Positions 1 to 6,656 are shown, numbered from the stretch's first letter. The stretch: 10,420 bases of DNA from Legionella_A sp049239925 (GCA_049239925.1 JBMLTO010000013.1:1-10420); one strand, 5' to 3'. The notes: generated by a model from the letters alone, not told the origin. Translations and numbers: made by a program.

Positions 1-1
1 A

Positions 2-53
2 GGCTCTATTGCCGTTTAACCTAAATGCAAACCGTATTTAGCCGAACGCATAC
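2..53. repeat. 52-bp inverted repeat, left copy (end of an unidentified multicopy element)
   Basis: The reverse complement of this stretch is identical to 10369-10420 over all 52 bases; similarity stops sharply at 54. On the minus strand it directly follows the IS3 transposase reading frame and ends it with four foreign residues and a stop (YAFG*), so it is foreign to that gene. It contains a small palindrome (CTAAAT, 9-nt spacer, ATTTAG). Most likely it is the edge of a repeated mobile element into which the contig runs; no transposase for it is visible. Confidence 0.85.
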
Positions 54-841
54 ATGGTATTAGAGATTTTATGAGATAATATGGCTTTCGAGTACCAATC
101 AATGACTGCTGCCAAATACACAAAACCGCCATCAACCCTGACGTATGTGATATCTGTACTCCAAACTTGATTAGGTTTATTAATATCCATGTTTCTTAAT
201 AAATACGGGTATTTTTTATGCGCTAAATTGGCGAGTGTGGTTTTTATTTTTCTGGTGGGATAAATAACTTTTAAACCAAGTTCTTTCATGTAGTTAGCAA
301 CTTGATTCACACCCACCTTCAAACCATTTTCGATTAACTGTTGATAAACTTTTTTGTAACCAAAAAACGGTATTTCTGTTTAAATATTATCAATTTCTCT
401 TAATATTAATAGTTTTCTTTGAGGTAATTGTGTTGATTGATAATAATAACTGCTTCTATTAACGCCAAGCAATGCACATTTTTTTTTGTACTGAGGGCCC
501 ACCGAGCTCAGACTTTATAAGGGTCTTTTTCGCCTTAAAGTCCAAGCTCTGTAACTTTTTTGATGCCCACTCCAACTCAGCTATTCGTTTACCTAGTTGG
601 CGATGAAGCTCGTCAATCTTCTTTTCTTGCTCAATAACCGTTTTTTTATCTCGCTTACTGCCGCATCTGAATTAAAAGCCAGATTAGCGTTAGCTAAAAA
701 CACTTTTTTCCAATTTTGGATGCTTTTCGATATCAATGAATATTTTGACGCTATCTGTGAAACCGTTTGGTCTCCCGATAATAATTCTAAAACAATTTTT
801 GTTTTAAATTCTGCTGTATACGTCTTTTGTTTTTTACTCAT
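54..841 (-). pseudogene. IS3-family transposase (OrfA plus partial OrfB), decayed and truncated
   Basis: The minus strand encodes an IS3-family transposase in pieces. OrfA starts at 841 (MSKKQKTYTAEFK...) with the usual helix-turn-helix (QIASKYSLISKSIQNWKK) and stops at 593. Its leucine-zipper continuation (EQEKKIDELHRQLGKRIAEL...) is in the -1 frame after an A7 run (complement of 641-647), which may be a programmed slip site or a mutation. A second shift occurs at an A9 run (479-487), where the frame moves to CALLGVNRSSYYY. An in-frame TAA at 380-382 stands where a Tyr codon is expected (DNI*TEIPFFGYKKVYQQL). OrfB then runs through WSTDITYVRV, holding the first catalytic Asp, and ends at SNTM, where the 52-bp repeat begins. 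The later catalytic Asp and Glu are missing. It cannot make an active transposase. Confidence 0.92.
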
Positions 842-924
842 CGTTAGTATCCCTAGTTAATGTTGTTTATTTTAACACTTTAGGAACTAGAGGCTAAACT
901 TTATTGTCTGAAAAAGTAGTGGCA
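842..924 (-). mobile_element. Probable 5' non-coding end of the IS3 element
   Basis: Upstream of the OrfA start the minus strand reads TGCCACTACTTTTTCAGACA from 924 inward. This resembles an IS3-type terminal inverted repeat, which begins with TG. If 924 is the true tip, the element lies only 16 bp from the 3' end of the tRNA gene. The other end of the element is lost, so the repeat cannot be confirmed by pairing. Confidence 0.45.
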
Positions 925-940
925 TTATATTTAAAAAATC

Positions 941-1028
941 TGGCGGAGAGAGAGGGATTCGAACCCTCGATACGTTTCCGTATACACACTTTCCAGGCGT
1001 GCGCCTTCAACCACTCGGCCACCTCTCC
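941..1028 (-). tRNA. tRNA-Ser, anticodon GGA
   Basis: The minus strand gives an 88-nt type II tRNA: acceptor GGAGAGG pairing with the 3' TCTCTCC, D-arm GCCGAGTGGTTGAAGGC, anticodon loop CTGGAAA with anticodon GGA (complement of 992-994), a long serine-type variable arm (TATACGGAAACGTATC), T-loop GGTTCGAATCC, discriminator G and an encoded CCA. It reads UCC and UCU codons. The sequence closely resembles other gammaproteobacterial tRNA-Ser(GGA). Six T follow the CCA after two bases, which may serve in termination. Confidence 0.97.
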
Positions 1029-1039
1029 AACCCGGAAAG

Positions 1040-1066
1040 AGTATACTTGAATTTGATAAAAATCAA
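1040..1066 (-). promoter_or_regulatory. Probable tRNA-Ser promoter
   Basis: On the minus strand TATACT (complement of 1040-1045) lies 11 bases upstream of the tRNA 5' end, with TTGATT (complement of 1061-1066) 15 bp further upstream. The -10 is strong and well placed; the spacer is shorter than the ideal 17 bp. The -35 lies inside the FNR-like palindrome at 1053-1066. Confidence 0.5.
1053..1066. promoter_or_regulatory. Perfect FNR-type palindrome TTGAT-N4-ATCAA
   Basis: The sequence TTGAT AAAA ATCAA matches the FNR/ANR consensus TTGAT-N4-ATCAA at all ten fixed positions. On the plus strand a TAATAT hexamer at 1090-1095 would place a start site near 1101-1102, so the box centre (1059.5) would sit at about -42, the position of a class II activator site. 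On the other strand it overlaps the presumed tRNA -35. No FNR gene is in the window, so the binding protein is inferred from the consensus only. Confidence 0.4.
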
Positions 1067-1089
1067 TCTTGAATTGTACTGAAATGTGT

Positions 1090-1095
1090 TAATAT
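1090..1095 (+). promoter_or_regulatory. Candidate -10 (TAATAT) for the secreted-protein/nagZ unit
   Basis: TAATAT lies about 59 bp upstream of the chosen start of the secreted-protein gene, with only a weak -35 (around TCTTGA, 1067-1072). This fits an activator-dependent promoter using the palindrome at 1053-1066. Confidence 0.35.
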
Positions 1096-1153
1096 TTGCT
1101 TTGGTCAAAAGCACTATCGCTTAGATCTATAAAACTTAAGATGGAATTTGATT

Positions 1154-1600
1154 ATGGCCAAATGGTTAAGTATGCTGGTTTTCTGTTGTTACTCCATGTC
1201 CTCATTTGCATTTACTTGCTATTTTACTGCTATCAAAGATAGTTGTTGGGATAACTATAATGTAACAATAAATGTCTATGATGCCGTTAGCAATGCTTCA
1301 ATTTTGTCTGTATTAATTCCCCAAGGTAGCTTTTGGCAGCGAAAGCGATTTGAATGCTCCGCTAAGCAGCGTTTTCGCTATGAGGCAAATTTTAACCCTG
1401 TATTTTGGGAAAGTGATGCCGGAAAAAGTTATTTTGGCGTAAGATTTGAACAGCTTCCAGATGAAATATCTGATCGTGAAGCAGCTTGGAATTTGTCATT
1501 ATGTTATCCTGCTGATTTTGCTGAGGTGCCATTTCCTCCGGAAGGTACATCTAAGTGTAAATGTGATAAGTCGCAGATACCGCCCATTGCCCCCCCGTAG
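1154..1600 (+). CDS. Small secreted cysteine-containing protein, function unknown
   Basis: This encodes 148 residues. The start at ATG 1154 is preferred over TTG 1148 because a GGA-containing Shine-Dalgarno-like stretch (1142-1145) lies at normal distance. The N-terminus MAKWLSMLVFCCYSMSSFA is a Sec signal peptide with probable cleavage after SFA. The mature part begins FTCYFTAIKDSCWDNYNVT and holds six cysteines (TCY, DSC, FEC, SLC, and KCKC near the C-terminus), which suggests disulfides in the periplasm or outside the cell. The tail is proline-rich (PFPPEG, IPPIAPP). I do not recognise a named family; it looks like small exported proteins of Legionella-type genomes. The nagZ-like gene follows after 52 bp, so the two may be cotranscribed. 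Confidence 0.8.
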   Translation: MAKWLSMLVFCCYSMSSFAFTCYFTAIKDSCWDNYNVTINVYDAVSNASILSVLIPQGSFWQRKRFECSAKQRFRYEANFNPVFWESDAGKSYFGVRFEQLPDEISDREAAWNLSLCYPADFAEVPFPPEGTSKCKCDKSQIPPIAPP

Positions 1601-1645
1601 TACTCCTCTATTCCATTGTGTATGATCCTATGTTTACGAGGAGTA
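1601..1645 (+). promoter_or_regulatory. Hairpin that could mask the nagZ ribosome binding site
   Basis: TACTCCTC (1601-1608), directly after the upstream stop codon, is perfectly complementary to GAGGAGTA (1638-1645), with a 29-nt loop. The 3' arm contains the GAGGAG Shine-Dalgarno of the next gene (GTG at 1653). Pairing would hide the site unless ribosomes finishing the upstream gene open it. No T-run follows, so it is not a standard terminator. Confidence 0.35.
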
Positions 1646-1652
1646 GTCGTTA

Positions 1653-2693
1653 GTGAATAATTTAAGACAAAAAATTGGCCAAATGCTAATGGTAGGTTTT
1701 CAAGGTCAAGCTATAGATGATCGTAGCGATGTTGCTGATTGGTTACAAACGGATGGTTTGGGCGGGGTACTGTTATTTGATCATGATGTAAAAACTAATA
1801 CTGCTGGTAAAAATCTAATTGGCACGGATCAGATCAAGCAACTAATTAATCAATTGAATCATTATTCACAGCTCAAACAATCCATACCATTGTTTATCGC
1901 TTTAGATTATGAGGGAGGTAGTGTTGACCGTTTGCGCAATATTCCTGGATGTCCTCCAACGTTGCCGGCTTCAGAGCAGGTTGCTCTCGATGATCTTGAA
2001 TTATATAACGCAGCATTACAAATGGCATTAACGCTTAAAAATCTTGGTTTTAATTTGAATTTTGCACCAATTGTTGATGTTAACTTGAATTCTGAACAGG
2101 GTATTATTGGTCGCCTGGGGCGTAGCTTTTCTTCCCAGCCCAAGGACATTATTCGGGCGGCCAAGCTGTTTGTCAAAGCGTTTAATGACCAAGGGATCGT
2201 AGCAGCATATAAACATTTTCCTGGTCATGGTAGTGCTATAGGTGATTCTCATTATGGTTTCGTTGATGTTACCAGCTCTTTTAATTCTACCGAACTAGAG
2301 CCCTATATTGCTTTATTACAGGAGCAAGATCAGCATGTAATGGTGATGACAGCTCATGTAATTAATCGTCAGCTTGATAGTAGTGGACTGCCTGCAACAC
2401 TCTCACAGGCTATTCTTAACAAGCTTTTACGACAACAATTAGGTTACGACGGAGTAATTATTAGTGATGATTTACAAATGCATGCTATCAGTCATAGCTA
2501 TGGCTTTGATCAGATGCTTGAGTTAACCATCAATGCTGGTGCTGATATGTTAATTTTTGCTAACCAATTGGCAGAGGTATCTGCTACAGAGGTTATTGAC
2601 CGTATTGAAAGTCTTGTTGTATCTGGAGCAATACCGATGCAAAGAATTGAGCAAGCATTTCAACGTATTTGTAAACTCAAACACTTGCTTTAA
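1653..2693 (+). CDS. nagZ: Glycoside hydrolase family 3 beta-N-acetylhexosaminidase (NagZ type)
   Basis: This encodes 346 residues from GTG 1653, with GAGGAG 7 bp upstream. The family removes terminal GlcNAc from GlcNAc-1,6-anhydro-MurNAc peptides in peptidoglycan recycling. Visible GH3 marks are GQMLMVGFQG at 9-18, the family signature KHFPGHG at 187-193, the acid/base dyad in DSH (Asp198, His200), and ISDDLQM at 270-276, whose first Asp (272) matches the usual nucleophile. Length fits single-domain NagZ (about 330-345). The usual DQEGG motif is DYEGG here (85-89), and the following segment (SVDRLRNIPGCPP) differs from enterobacterial NagZ. No signal peptide is visible, so cytoplasmic action is likely. 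GH3 membership is firm; exact substrate is less so. Confidence 0.9.
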   Translation: MNNLRQKIGQMLMVGFQGQAIDDRSDVADWLQTDGLGGVLLFDHDVKTNTAGKNLIGTDQIKQLINQLNHYSQLKQSIPLFIALDYEGGSVDRLRNIPGCPPTLPASEQVALDDLELYNAALQMALTLKNLGFNLNFAPIVDVNLNSEQGIIGRLGRSFSSQPKDIIRAAKLFVKAFNDQGIVAAYKHFPGHGSAIGDSHYGFVDVTSSFNSTELEPYIALLQEQDQHVMVMTAHVINRQLDSSGLPATLSQAILNKLLRQQLGYDGVIISDDLQMHAISHSYGFDQMLELTINAGADMLIFANQLAEVSATEVIDRIESLVVSGAIPMQRIEQAFQRICKLKHLL

Positions 2694-2821
2694 ACGAGCT
2701 ATCGGAAGAGGGGTAGGGCTTATTTTTGTATGGCCTGTTTGCAATAACAGAAAAAAAACCAGGTCGACTTTCTCACTTTTCGTTGACTAGAGTTGCATAG
2801 TATATGCATAAGGGTTATTTA

Positions 2822-4051
2822 ATGTATCCACAACATCACTGGATGAGAATAAAAAATATCGTGCTTCGTAAGTCTGTACTTTACACGATTATGGTTATAT
2901 GTGGTTTAGTAAGTGGTTTTTCGGACAGTCAATTGTTGCACGCTATTGGATTGTTTGTTGCTGATTTATTTATAAAAATTTTTAAATGCATCAGTCTACC
3001 TATCATTGCACTATCAATTATAGTAACGTTGTCTGGTTATAGTTTTGATGGCAGCATGCGGAGTGTGTGGCGACGGACAATGACTTATACATTAGGAACA
3101 ACAGTTGTTGCAGCTGCTATTAGTTGCTTGTTGTATCTAATAATTAATCCAGGGTTGATTGGTCATGTACATGAACCCAATGTTAAGACTTTAACCAACC
3201 AAGTCGACTATCTTCAGCACATTAGTAATCTTATTCCTGCAACAATTTTTTCTCCGTTTCTCGAACATCAGGTCATTTCTGTTTTATTCTTGGGAATCAT
3301 CGTTGGTATAGCTATTCGCTTCATACCAGAGGAAGATGCAAAGAAAACGATTACCCAGTTTTTTCGTGGGGCGCATGGCTTGTTTATGGTCATCACTCAT
3401 TGGGTTATTACCGTTATTCCGATTGGATTATTTGGTTTTATAACGACTACCGTTTTGCAATTGCGTAATGGCGCTGAGATTAAAGGGATTGGTGAATATC
3501 TACTGATCATCGTATTTGCTAACCTGATTCAAGGATTTATCATATTGCCACTGTGGCTTAAAATCAAAGGCAGGTCTCCATTCGTTGCTATGCGTGGAAT
3601 GCTGCCAGCTTTGTCGTTAGCTTTTTTCTCAAAATCGTCAGTAGGCACTTTGCCCATAACGATTGAAACGATTGAAAAAAATTTACATATTCATCCGCAA
3701 ATCAGTCGTTTTGTATTGCCGTTATGCACGAGTATTAATATGAATGGGTGTGCAGCATTTATTTTCACCACGGTGATCTATTTGATGCAAAATCATGGCA
3801 TTAATGTTTCACTTGCATCAATGGGGTTATGGATTATCGTGGCAACAGTAGCAGCAATTGGTAATGCTGGAGTTCCTATGGGATGTTTTTTCCTGAGTGC
3901 TAGTTTGTTGGCTAGTATGAATGTTTCAATCACTCTGATGGGAATTATCTTACCTTTTTATAGCTTAATAGATATGTTAGAAACAGCATTAAATGTTTGG
4001 TCTGACGCTTGTGTGACGATAGTCGTTAATGATAAACAATCAGCAAGCTGA
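2822..4051 (+). CDS. DAACS-family Na+/H+-coupled amino-acid or dicarboxylate symporter, atypical substrate site
   Basis: This encodes 409 residues. ATG 2822 is chosen over ATG 2804 because AAGGG (2810-2814) lies 7 bp upstream. It is a multi-spanning inner-membrane protein with DAACS (GltPh/GltP/DctA) layout: hairpin-1 region SKSSVGTLPIT at 270-280, the TM7 motif INMNGC at 305-310, hairpin 2 around GNAGVPMG at 347-354, and TM8 SLIDMLETALNVWSDA at 381-396. Numbering runs ten behind GltPh in TM8. Asp384, Asn391 and Asp395 are kept, but the Arg that binds the substrate side-chain carboxylate (GltPh Arg397) is Glu387, Asp390 is Tyr380, and NMDGT is NMNGC. Glutamate or aspartate is therefore an unlikely substrate. 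The alignment is by eye from memory of the family. It stands alone, 128 bp after nagZ, and converges on dapE. Confidence 0.9.
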   Translation: MYPQHHWMRIKNIVLRKSVLYTIMVICGLVSGFSDSQLLHAIGLFVADLFIKIFKCISLPIIALSIIVTLSGYSFDGSMRSVWRRTMTYTLGTTVVAAAISCLLYLIINPGLIGHVHEPNVKTLTNQVDYLQHISNLIPATIFSPFLEHQVISVLFLGIIVGIAIRFIPEEDAKKTITQFFRGAHGLFMVITHWVITVIPIGLFGFITTTVLQLRNGAEIKGIGEYLLIIVFANLIQGFIILPLWLKIKGRSPFVAMRGMLPALSLAFFSKSSVGTLPITIETIEKNLHIHPQISRFVLPLCTSINMNGCAAFIFTTVIYLMQNHGINVSLASMGLWIIVATVAAIGNAGVPMGCFFLSASLLASMNVSITLMGIILPFYSLIDMLETALNVWSDACVTIVVNDKQSAS

Positions 4052-4085
4052 ATACTGTTAGCTTATTGAATAGTGGTCTGTGGTA

Positions 4086-5222
4086 CTAGGCTTTCGATAA
4101 TAAACCACAGCATATTTCATAGTAAACATCAGCAAGTATTTCTAAATCGCGTCTGGCAACACATTCATTAATTTGATGAATGGTTGCATTGACTGGTCCG
4201 ACCTCAACGACTTCTGTGCCATATGGAGCAATAAATCGCCCATCTGAGGTACCACCCGAAGTGGATAACTCAGGAGACAACCCAGTGACGTTATATATAC
4301 TTTGAATAGTACGTTCTAATAACTCGCCTTGTGTGGTTAAAAAGGGTTCTCCACTGATACGCCACTCTATTGTGGGAAATAGAGCATGCCGATTGAAACA
4401 TTCATGAACTCTTTGTTGAAGACTATAAGCATTGTGCTGCGTAGAATAGCGAAAATTGAGTTTTAAAGCTAAATCTGCAGGAATGATATTCGTTGATTCT
4501 CCTCCTGAAATAAGTTGGGTAATTTGTAATGAAGTTGGTGGGAAATAAGCGTCACCTTGATCCCAACGGATTGTTAGCAACTCGGCTAATGGAGGTATCA
4601 TTTGATGTATGGGATTAATAGCTAAATGAGGGTAGGCAACATGACCTTGTTTTCCTTTCAAGCTGAGTACGCCATTCAGTGAACCGCGACGACCGATTTT
4701 GATGACATCACCTGTATAGGCCGTACTTGACGGTTCGCCAACAATGCAAAAATCTGGCTTAATTCCTTGCTTTTGTAATTCGCTCATTACATGTGGTGTT
4801 CCTAATAAGTAGTCATCACCTTCCTCACCACTGGTTATTAGAAATCCTAGCCGACCATTAAATGCGGTATGATTTTGAAGAAAACGTGAAGCAGCTACTA
4901 GCATACAGGCTATGCTACCTTTCATATCAGCTGTTCCGCGCCCATAGAGCATACCATTGTGTTCACGTAGTATAAACGGATCGCTAGCCCAGCTACTGAG
5001 CTCACCACAAGCCACAACATCGGTGTGACCTGCAAACAGTAACAAGGGACCGCTATCACCAATCATGGCAAAAAAATTAGATACGGGATAATGATCAAAA
5101 CGTTGACATTTAAACCCGCGCATAGCCAAATAATGAATTAAATAATCTTGACATCCCGCATCATTAGGAGTGATTGAGGGATATTGGATTAAATTGCCAA
5201 GTAGCGTGATTAACTCATTCAT
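4086..5222 (-). CDS. dapE: Succinyl-diaminopimelate desuccinylase
   Basis: This encodes 378 residues, the normal DapE length. The di-zinc enzyme cleaves N-succinyl-LL-2,6-diaminopimelate to succinate and LL-diaminopimelate for lysine and cell-wall synthesis in the cytoplasm. The M20 metallopeptidase ligands are all visible: His66 in AGHTDVV, Asp99 in GRGTADMKG, the catalytic Glu133 and ligand Glu134 in TSGEEGD, Glu163 in VGEPSS, and His349 in ATIHQINE. The start codon overlaps the dapD stop (ATGA, 5219-5222), which indicates one transcript and translational coupling. It converges with the symporter gene, 34 bp apart. Confidence 0.97.
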   Translation of the reverse strand: MNELITLLGNLIQYPSITPNDAGCQDYLIHYLAMRGFKCQRFDHYPVSNFFAMIGDSGPLLLFAGHTDVVACGELSSWASDPFILREHNGMLYGRGTADMKGSIACMLVAASRFLQNHTAFNGRLGFLITSGEEGDDYLLGTPHVMSELQKQGIKPDFCIVGEPSSTAYTGDVIKIGRRGSLNGVLSLKGKQGHVAYPHLAINPIHQMIPPLAELLTIRWDQGDAYFPPTSLQITQLISGGESTNIIPADLALKLNFRYSTQHNAYSLQQRVHECFNRHALFPTIEWRISGEPFLTTQGELLERTIQSIYNVTGLSPELSTSGGTSDGRFIAPYGTEVVEVGPVNATIHQINECVARRDLEILADVYYEICCGLLSKA

Positions 5223-6046
5223 GCGTGTACATCTCTTAGCAATTCATTGATGCTAACTTTTGCCCGTGTCTGCTGGTCAACTTGCTTTACGATTACCGCA
5301 CAGTAAAGACTATATCTTCCATCCTCACTGGGCATATTGCCTGCAACGACTACAGAACCTGCGGGTATACGTCCATACGATATTTCACCAGTAAGACGGT
5401 TGTATATTTTAGTGCTTTGCCCGATATAAACGCCCATGGATAGTACTGAATCTTGTTCGATAATCACTCCTTCAACTATTTCTGAGCGAGCACCAATAAA
5501 ACAATTATCCTCAATAATTGTGGGATTTGCTTGCAGTGGTTCTAATACACCACCAATGCCGACGCCACCAGATAGATGAACATTCTTTCCTATTTGAGCG
5601 CAAGAACCAACCGTCGCCCAAGTATCGATCATCGATCCTTCATCAATATAAGCACCAATGTTGACATATGAAGGCATTAATATCGAATTTTTTCCAATGA
5701 ATGCACCACGTCTAACAATGGCATTGGGGACAATCCGTACACCCATTTGTTCATAATCACTAGGACTTAACCCACTAAATTTAAGTGCTATTTTGTCATA
5801 ATACTGATTGGTAGAGCCTTCAATAATATGATTATCAAAAATCTTAAAGGATAATAAAATAGCTTTTTTGACCCACTGATGAACGACCCAGTGATTGTTT
5901 ATTTTTTCAGCAATTCGAAGTTCGCCATTATTGAGTTGGCTAATGACCTCATTTATTGTCTGTTTAAGTACCATCGGAGCATTTTTTGAGTTAAACAATT
6001 GACGTTGTTCAAAATGTTCATCAATAATTTTTTCTAGAGTACACAT
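5219..6046 (-). CDS. dapD: 2,3,4,5-tetrahydropyridine-2,6-dicarboxylate N-succinyltransferase
   Basis: This encodes 275 residues (E. coli DapD has 274). The trimeric cytoplasmic enzyme transfers succinyl from succinyl-CoA to tetrahydrodipicolinate. An N-terminal helical part (about 1-100) precedes a left-handed beta-helix of hexapeptide repeats (about 103-235), with the family segment NIGAYIDEGSMIDTWATVG at 129-147 and SGGVGIGGVLEP at 159-170. AGGA (complement of 6054-6057) lies 7 bp before the ATG. dapE follows with a 4-base overlap; the aminotransferase between the two steps is encoded elsewhere. Only about 20 bp separate the start codon from an IS5-type end, so the native promoter may have been displaced. 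Confidence 0.97.
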   Translation of the reverse strand: MCTLEKIIDEHFEQRQLFNSKNAPMVLKQTINEVISQLNNGELRIAEKINNHWVVHQWVKKAILLSFKIFDNHIIEGSTNQYYDKIALKFSGLSPSDYEQMGVRIVPNAIVRRGAFIGKNSILMPSYVNIGAYIDEGSMIDTWATVGSCAQIGKNVHLSGGVGIGGVLEPLQANPTIIEDNCFIGARSEIVEGVIIEQDSVLSMGVYIGQSTKIYNRLTGEISYGRIPAGSVVVAGNMPSEDGRYSLYCAVIVKQVDQQTRAKVSINELLRDVHA

Positions 6047-6066
6047 TATTTTTTCCTAAAAAACTA

Positions 6067-6229
6067 GGGCGTGTTGACAATTCATCCACTCGCCTAGGTG
6101 CCGATTTGTTCGTGGCATCCAGGCATGGCCAAGTTAAAGATGAACTTGATTCATTGCCCTAATCTGTTGATTAATCATAGCAAACTCATCATATAACGAT
6201 TCTAATATCAAGTATAAAACGAGTTTGTA
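6067..6229 (+). mobile_element. IS5-family element, left end and leader
   Basis: This stretch precedes an IS5-type transposase start and begins just after CTAG (6064-6067), a tetranucleotide some IS5-family elements target. The tip reads GGCGTGTTGACAATTCATCC. It includes TTGACA at 6074-6079 and an imperfect palindrome (6093-6123). The exact tip cannot be fixed because the other end of the element is absent. Confidence 0.45.
6093..6123. repeat. Imperfect REP-like palindrome, copy 1
   Basis: CCTAGGTGCC and GGCATCCAGG form imperfect arms around an 11-nt centre (GATTTGTTCGT). A decayed relative is at 10145-10178; likeness also covers the flank (about 6077-6120 against 10131-10178). This suggests a dispersed repeat family or the ends of related IS elements. 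Confidence 0.45.
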
Positions 6230-6388
6230 ATGGCTAGACTGATGGTCAGTGATGAGCTGTGGTCTAAACTGAAGGAGATCATGCTACAACATCAAATGTA
6301 TGACAAGTCTAATCTTCGCATGATGGTTGAGACAATGTTCTATCGCATGCGTGTTGGCAGCTTTTGGCGAGACCTCCCCATAGAATAG
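6230..6388 (+). pseudogene. IS5-family transposase, N-terminal fragment
   Basis: The ATG at 6230 opens a 52-codon frame beginning MARLMVSDELWSKLKEIM and containing MMVETMFYRMRVGSFWRDLP. This is the N-terminal DUF4096-type domain of IS5-family transposases (OrfA of the two-frame type). Family likeness stops after DLP (6379), where intact copies continue with a PEFGSW-like stretch; here only Ile, Glu and a stop follow. No catalytic DDE domain is found nearby. The gene was cut by deletion or by later insertions, probably linked to the palindromic element 50 bp downstream. Confidence 0.85.
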
Positions 6389-6424
6389 TTGAAAACTGTA
6401 ATGACTTTTTACATGGCTTATACG

Positions 6425-6438
6425 GCATATGATCTCAG
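6425..6438 (+). repeat. 14-bp direct repeat, left copy
   Basis: GCATATGATCTCAG is repeated exactly at 6582-6595, bracketing the palindromic element. It would be the target duplication if the element is a MITE. Confidence 0.7.
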
Positions 6439-6579
6439 GGGTGTCGCATTAAAATTTAATCAATCTGTTGTAGGTTGGGCCAAGGCCCTGTAGGATCTTC
6501 ACTTTTTTTTAATCATGATGAAGGCCCCCAGGATAAGACCCAACCTACAACAGATTGATTAAATTTTAATGCGACAGCC
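6439..6579. mobile_element. MITE-like palindromic element with 38-bp perfect inverted repeats
   Basis: Arms 6442-6479 and 6539-6576 are perfectly complementary over 38 bp. With one mismatch the pairing extends to GG[G/C]TGTCGC at both tips (6439 and 6579). The 59-bp centre codes for nothing and contains a T8 run. The 14-bp sequence GCATATGATCTCAG occurs directly before (6425-6438) and two bases after the element (6582-6595), like a long target-site duplication or recombination scar. The inner arm (GTAGGTTGGG) resembles a palindromic intergenic motif common in proteobacteria. As RNA it would fold into a very stable hairpin. Confidence 0.75.
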
Positions 6580-6581
6580 GT

Positions 6582-6595
6582 GCATATGATCTCAG
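6582..6595 (+). repeat. 14-bp direct repeat, right copy
   Basis: This is an exact copy of 6425-6438. Two bases (GT) separate it from the extended tip of the element. Confidence 0.7.
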
Positions 6596-6601
6596 ATTAG
6601 T

Positions 6602-6629
6602 TTGCAGCGATTATTATACCGAGTATACT
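6602..6629 (+). promoter_or_regulatory. Probable promoter of the epimerase gene
   Basis: TTGCAG (6602-6607) and TATACT (6624-6629) are 16 bp apart, and the latter lies 27 bp before the chosen start codon. This fits a sigma-70-type promoter with a short leader. It begins seven bases after the right direct repeat of the MITE-like element. Confidence 0.5.
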
Positions 6630-6656
6630 TAATGATTTGTTTGACTTGAGTTGATG

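Noticed and set aside
597..860. Plus-strand open frame of 87 codons
   Set aside because: It lies antisense to the IS3 OrfA coding sequence, which has clear family motifs; the plus-strand product resembles nothing.
941..1028. tRNA-Ser as attachment site of a genomic island
   Set aside because: No integrase gene and no duplicated tRNA 3' end are present in the window; the neighbour is only an IS3 remnant.
2557..2790. Plus-strand open frame overlapping the end of nagZ
   Set aside because: It overlaps conserved nagZ coding sequence in another frame and has no ribosome binding site or recognisable content.
4078..4110. Inverted repeat CTGTGGT/ACCACAG as terminator between the symporter gene and dapE
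   Set aside because: The 7-bp arms have a 19-nt loop, no T-run on either strand, and the right arm lies inside dapE coding sequence.
6442..6576. Palindrome as part of a CRISPR array
   Set aside because: There is only one inverted pair, no regularly spaced direct repeats and no cas genes.
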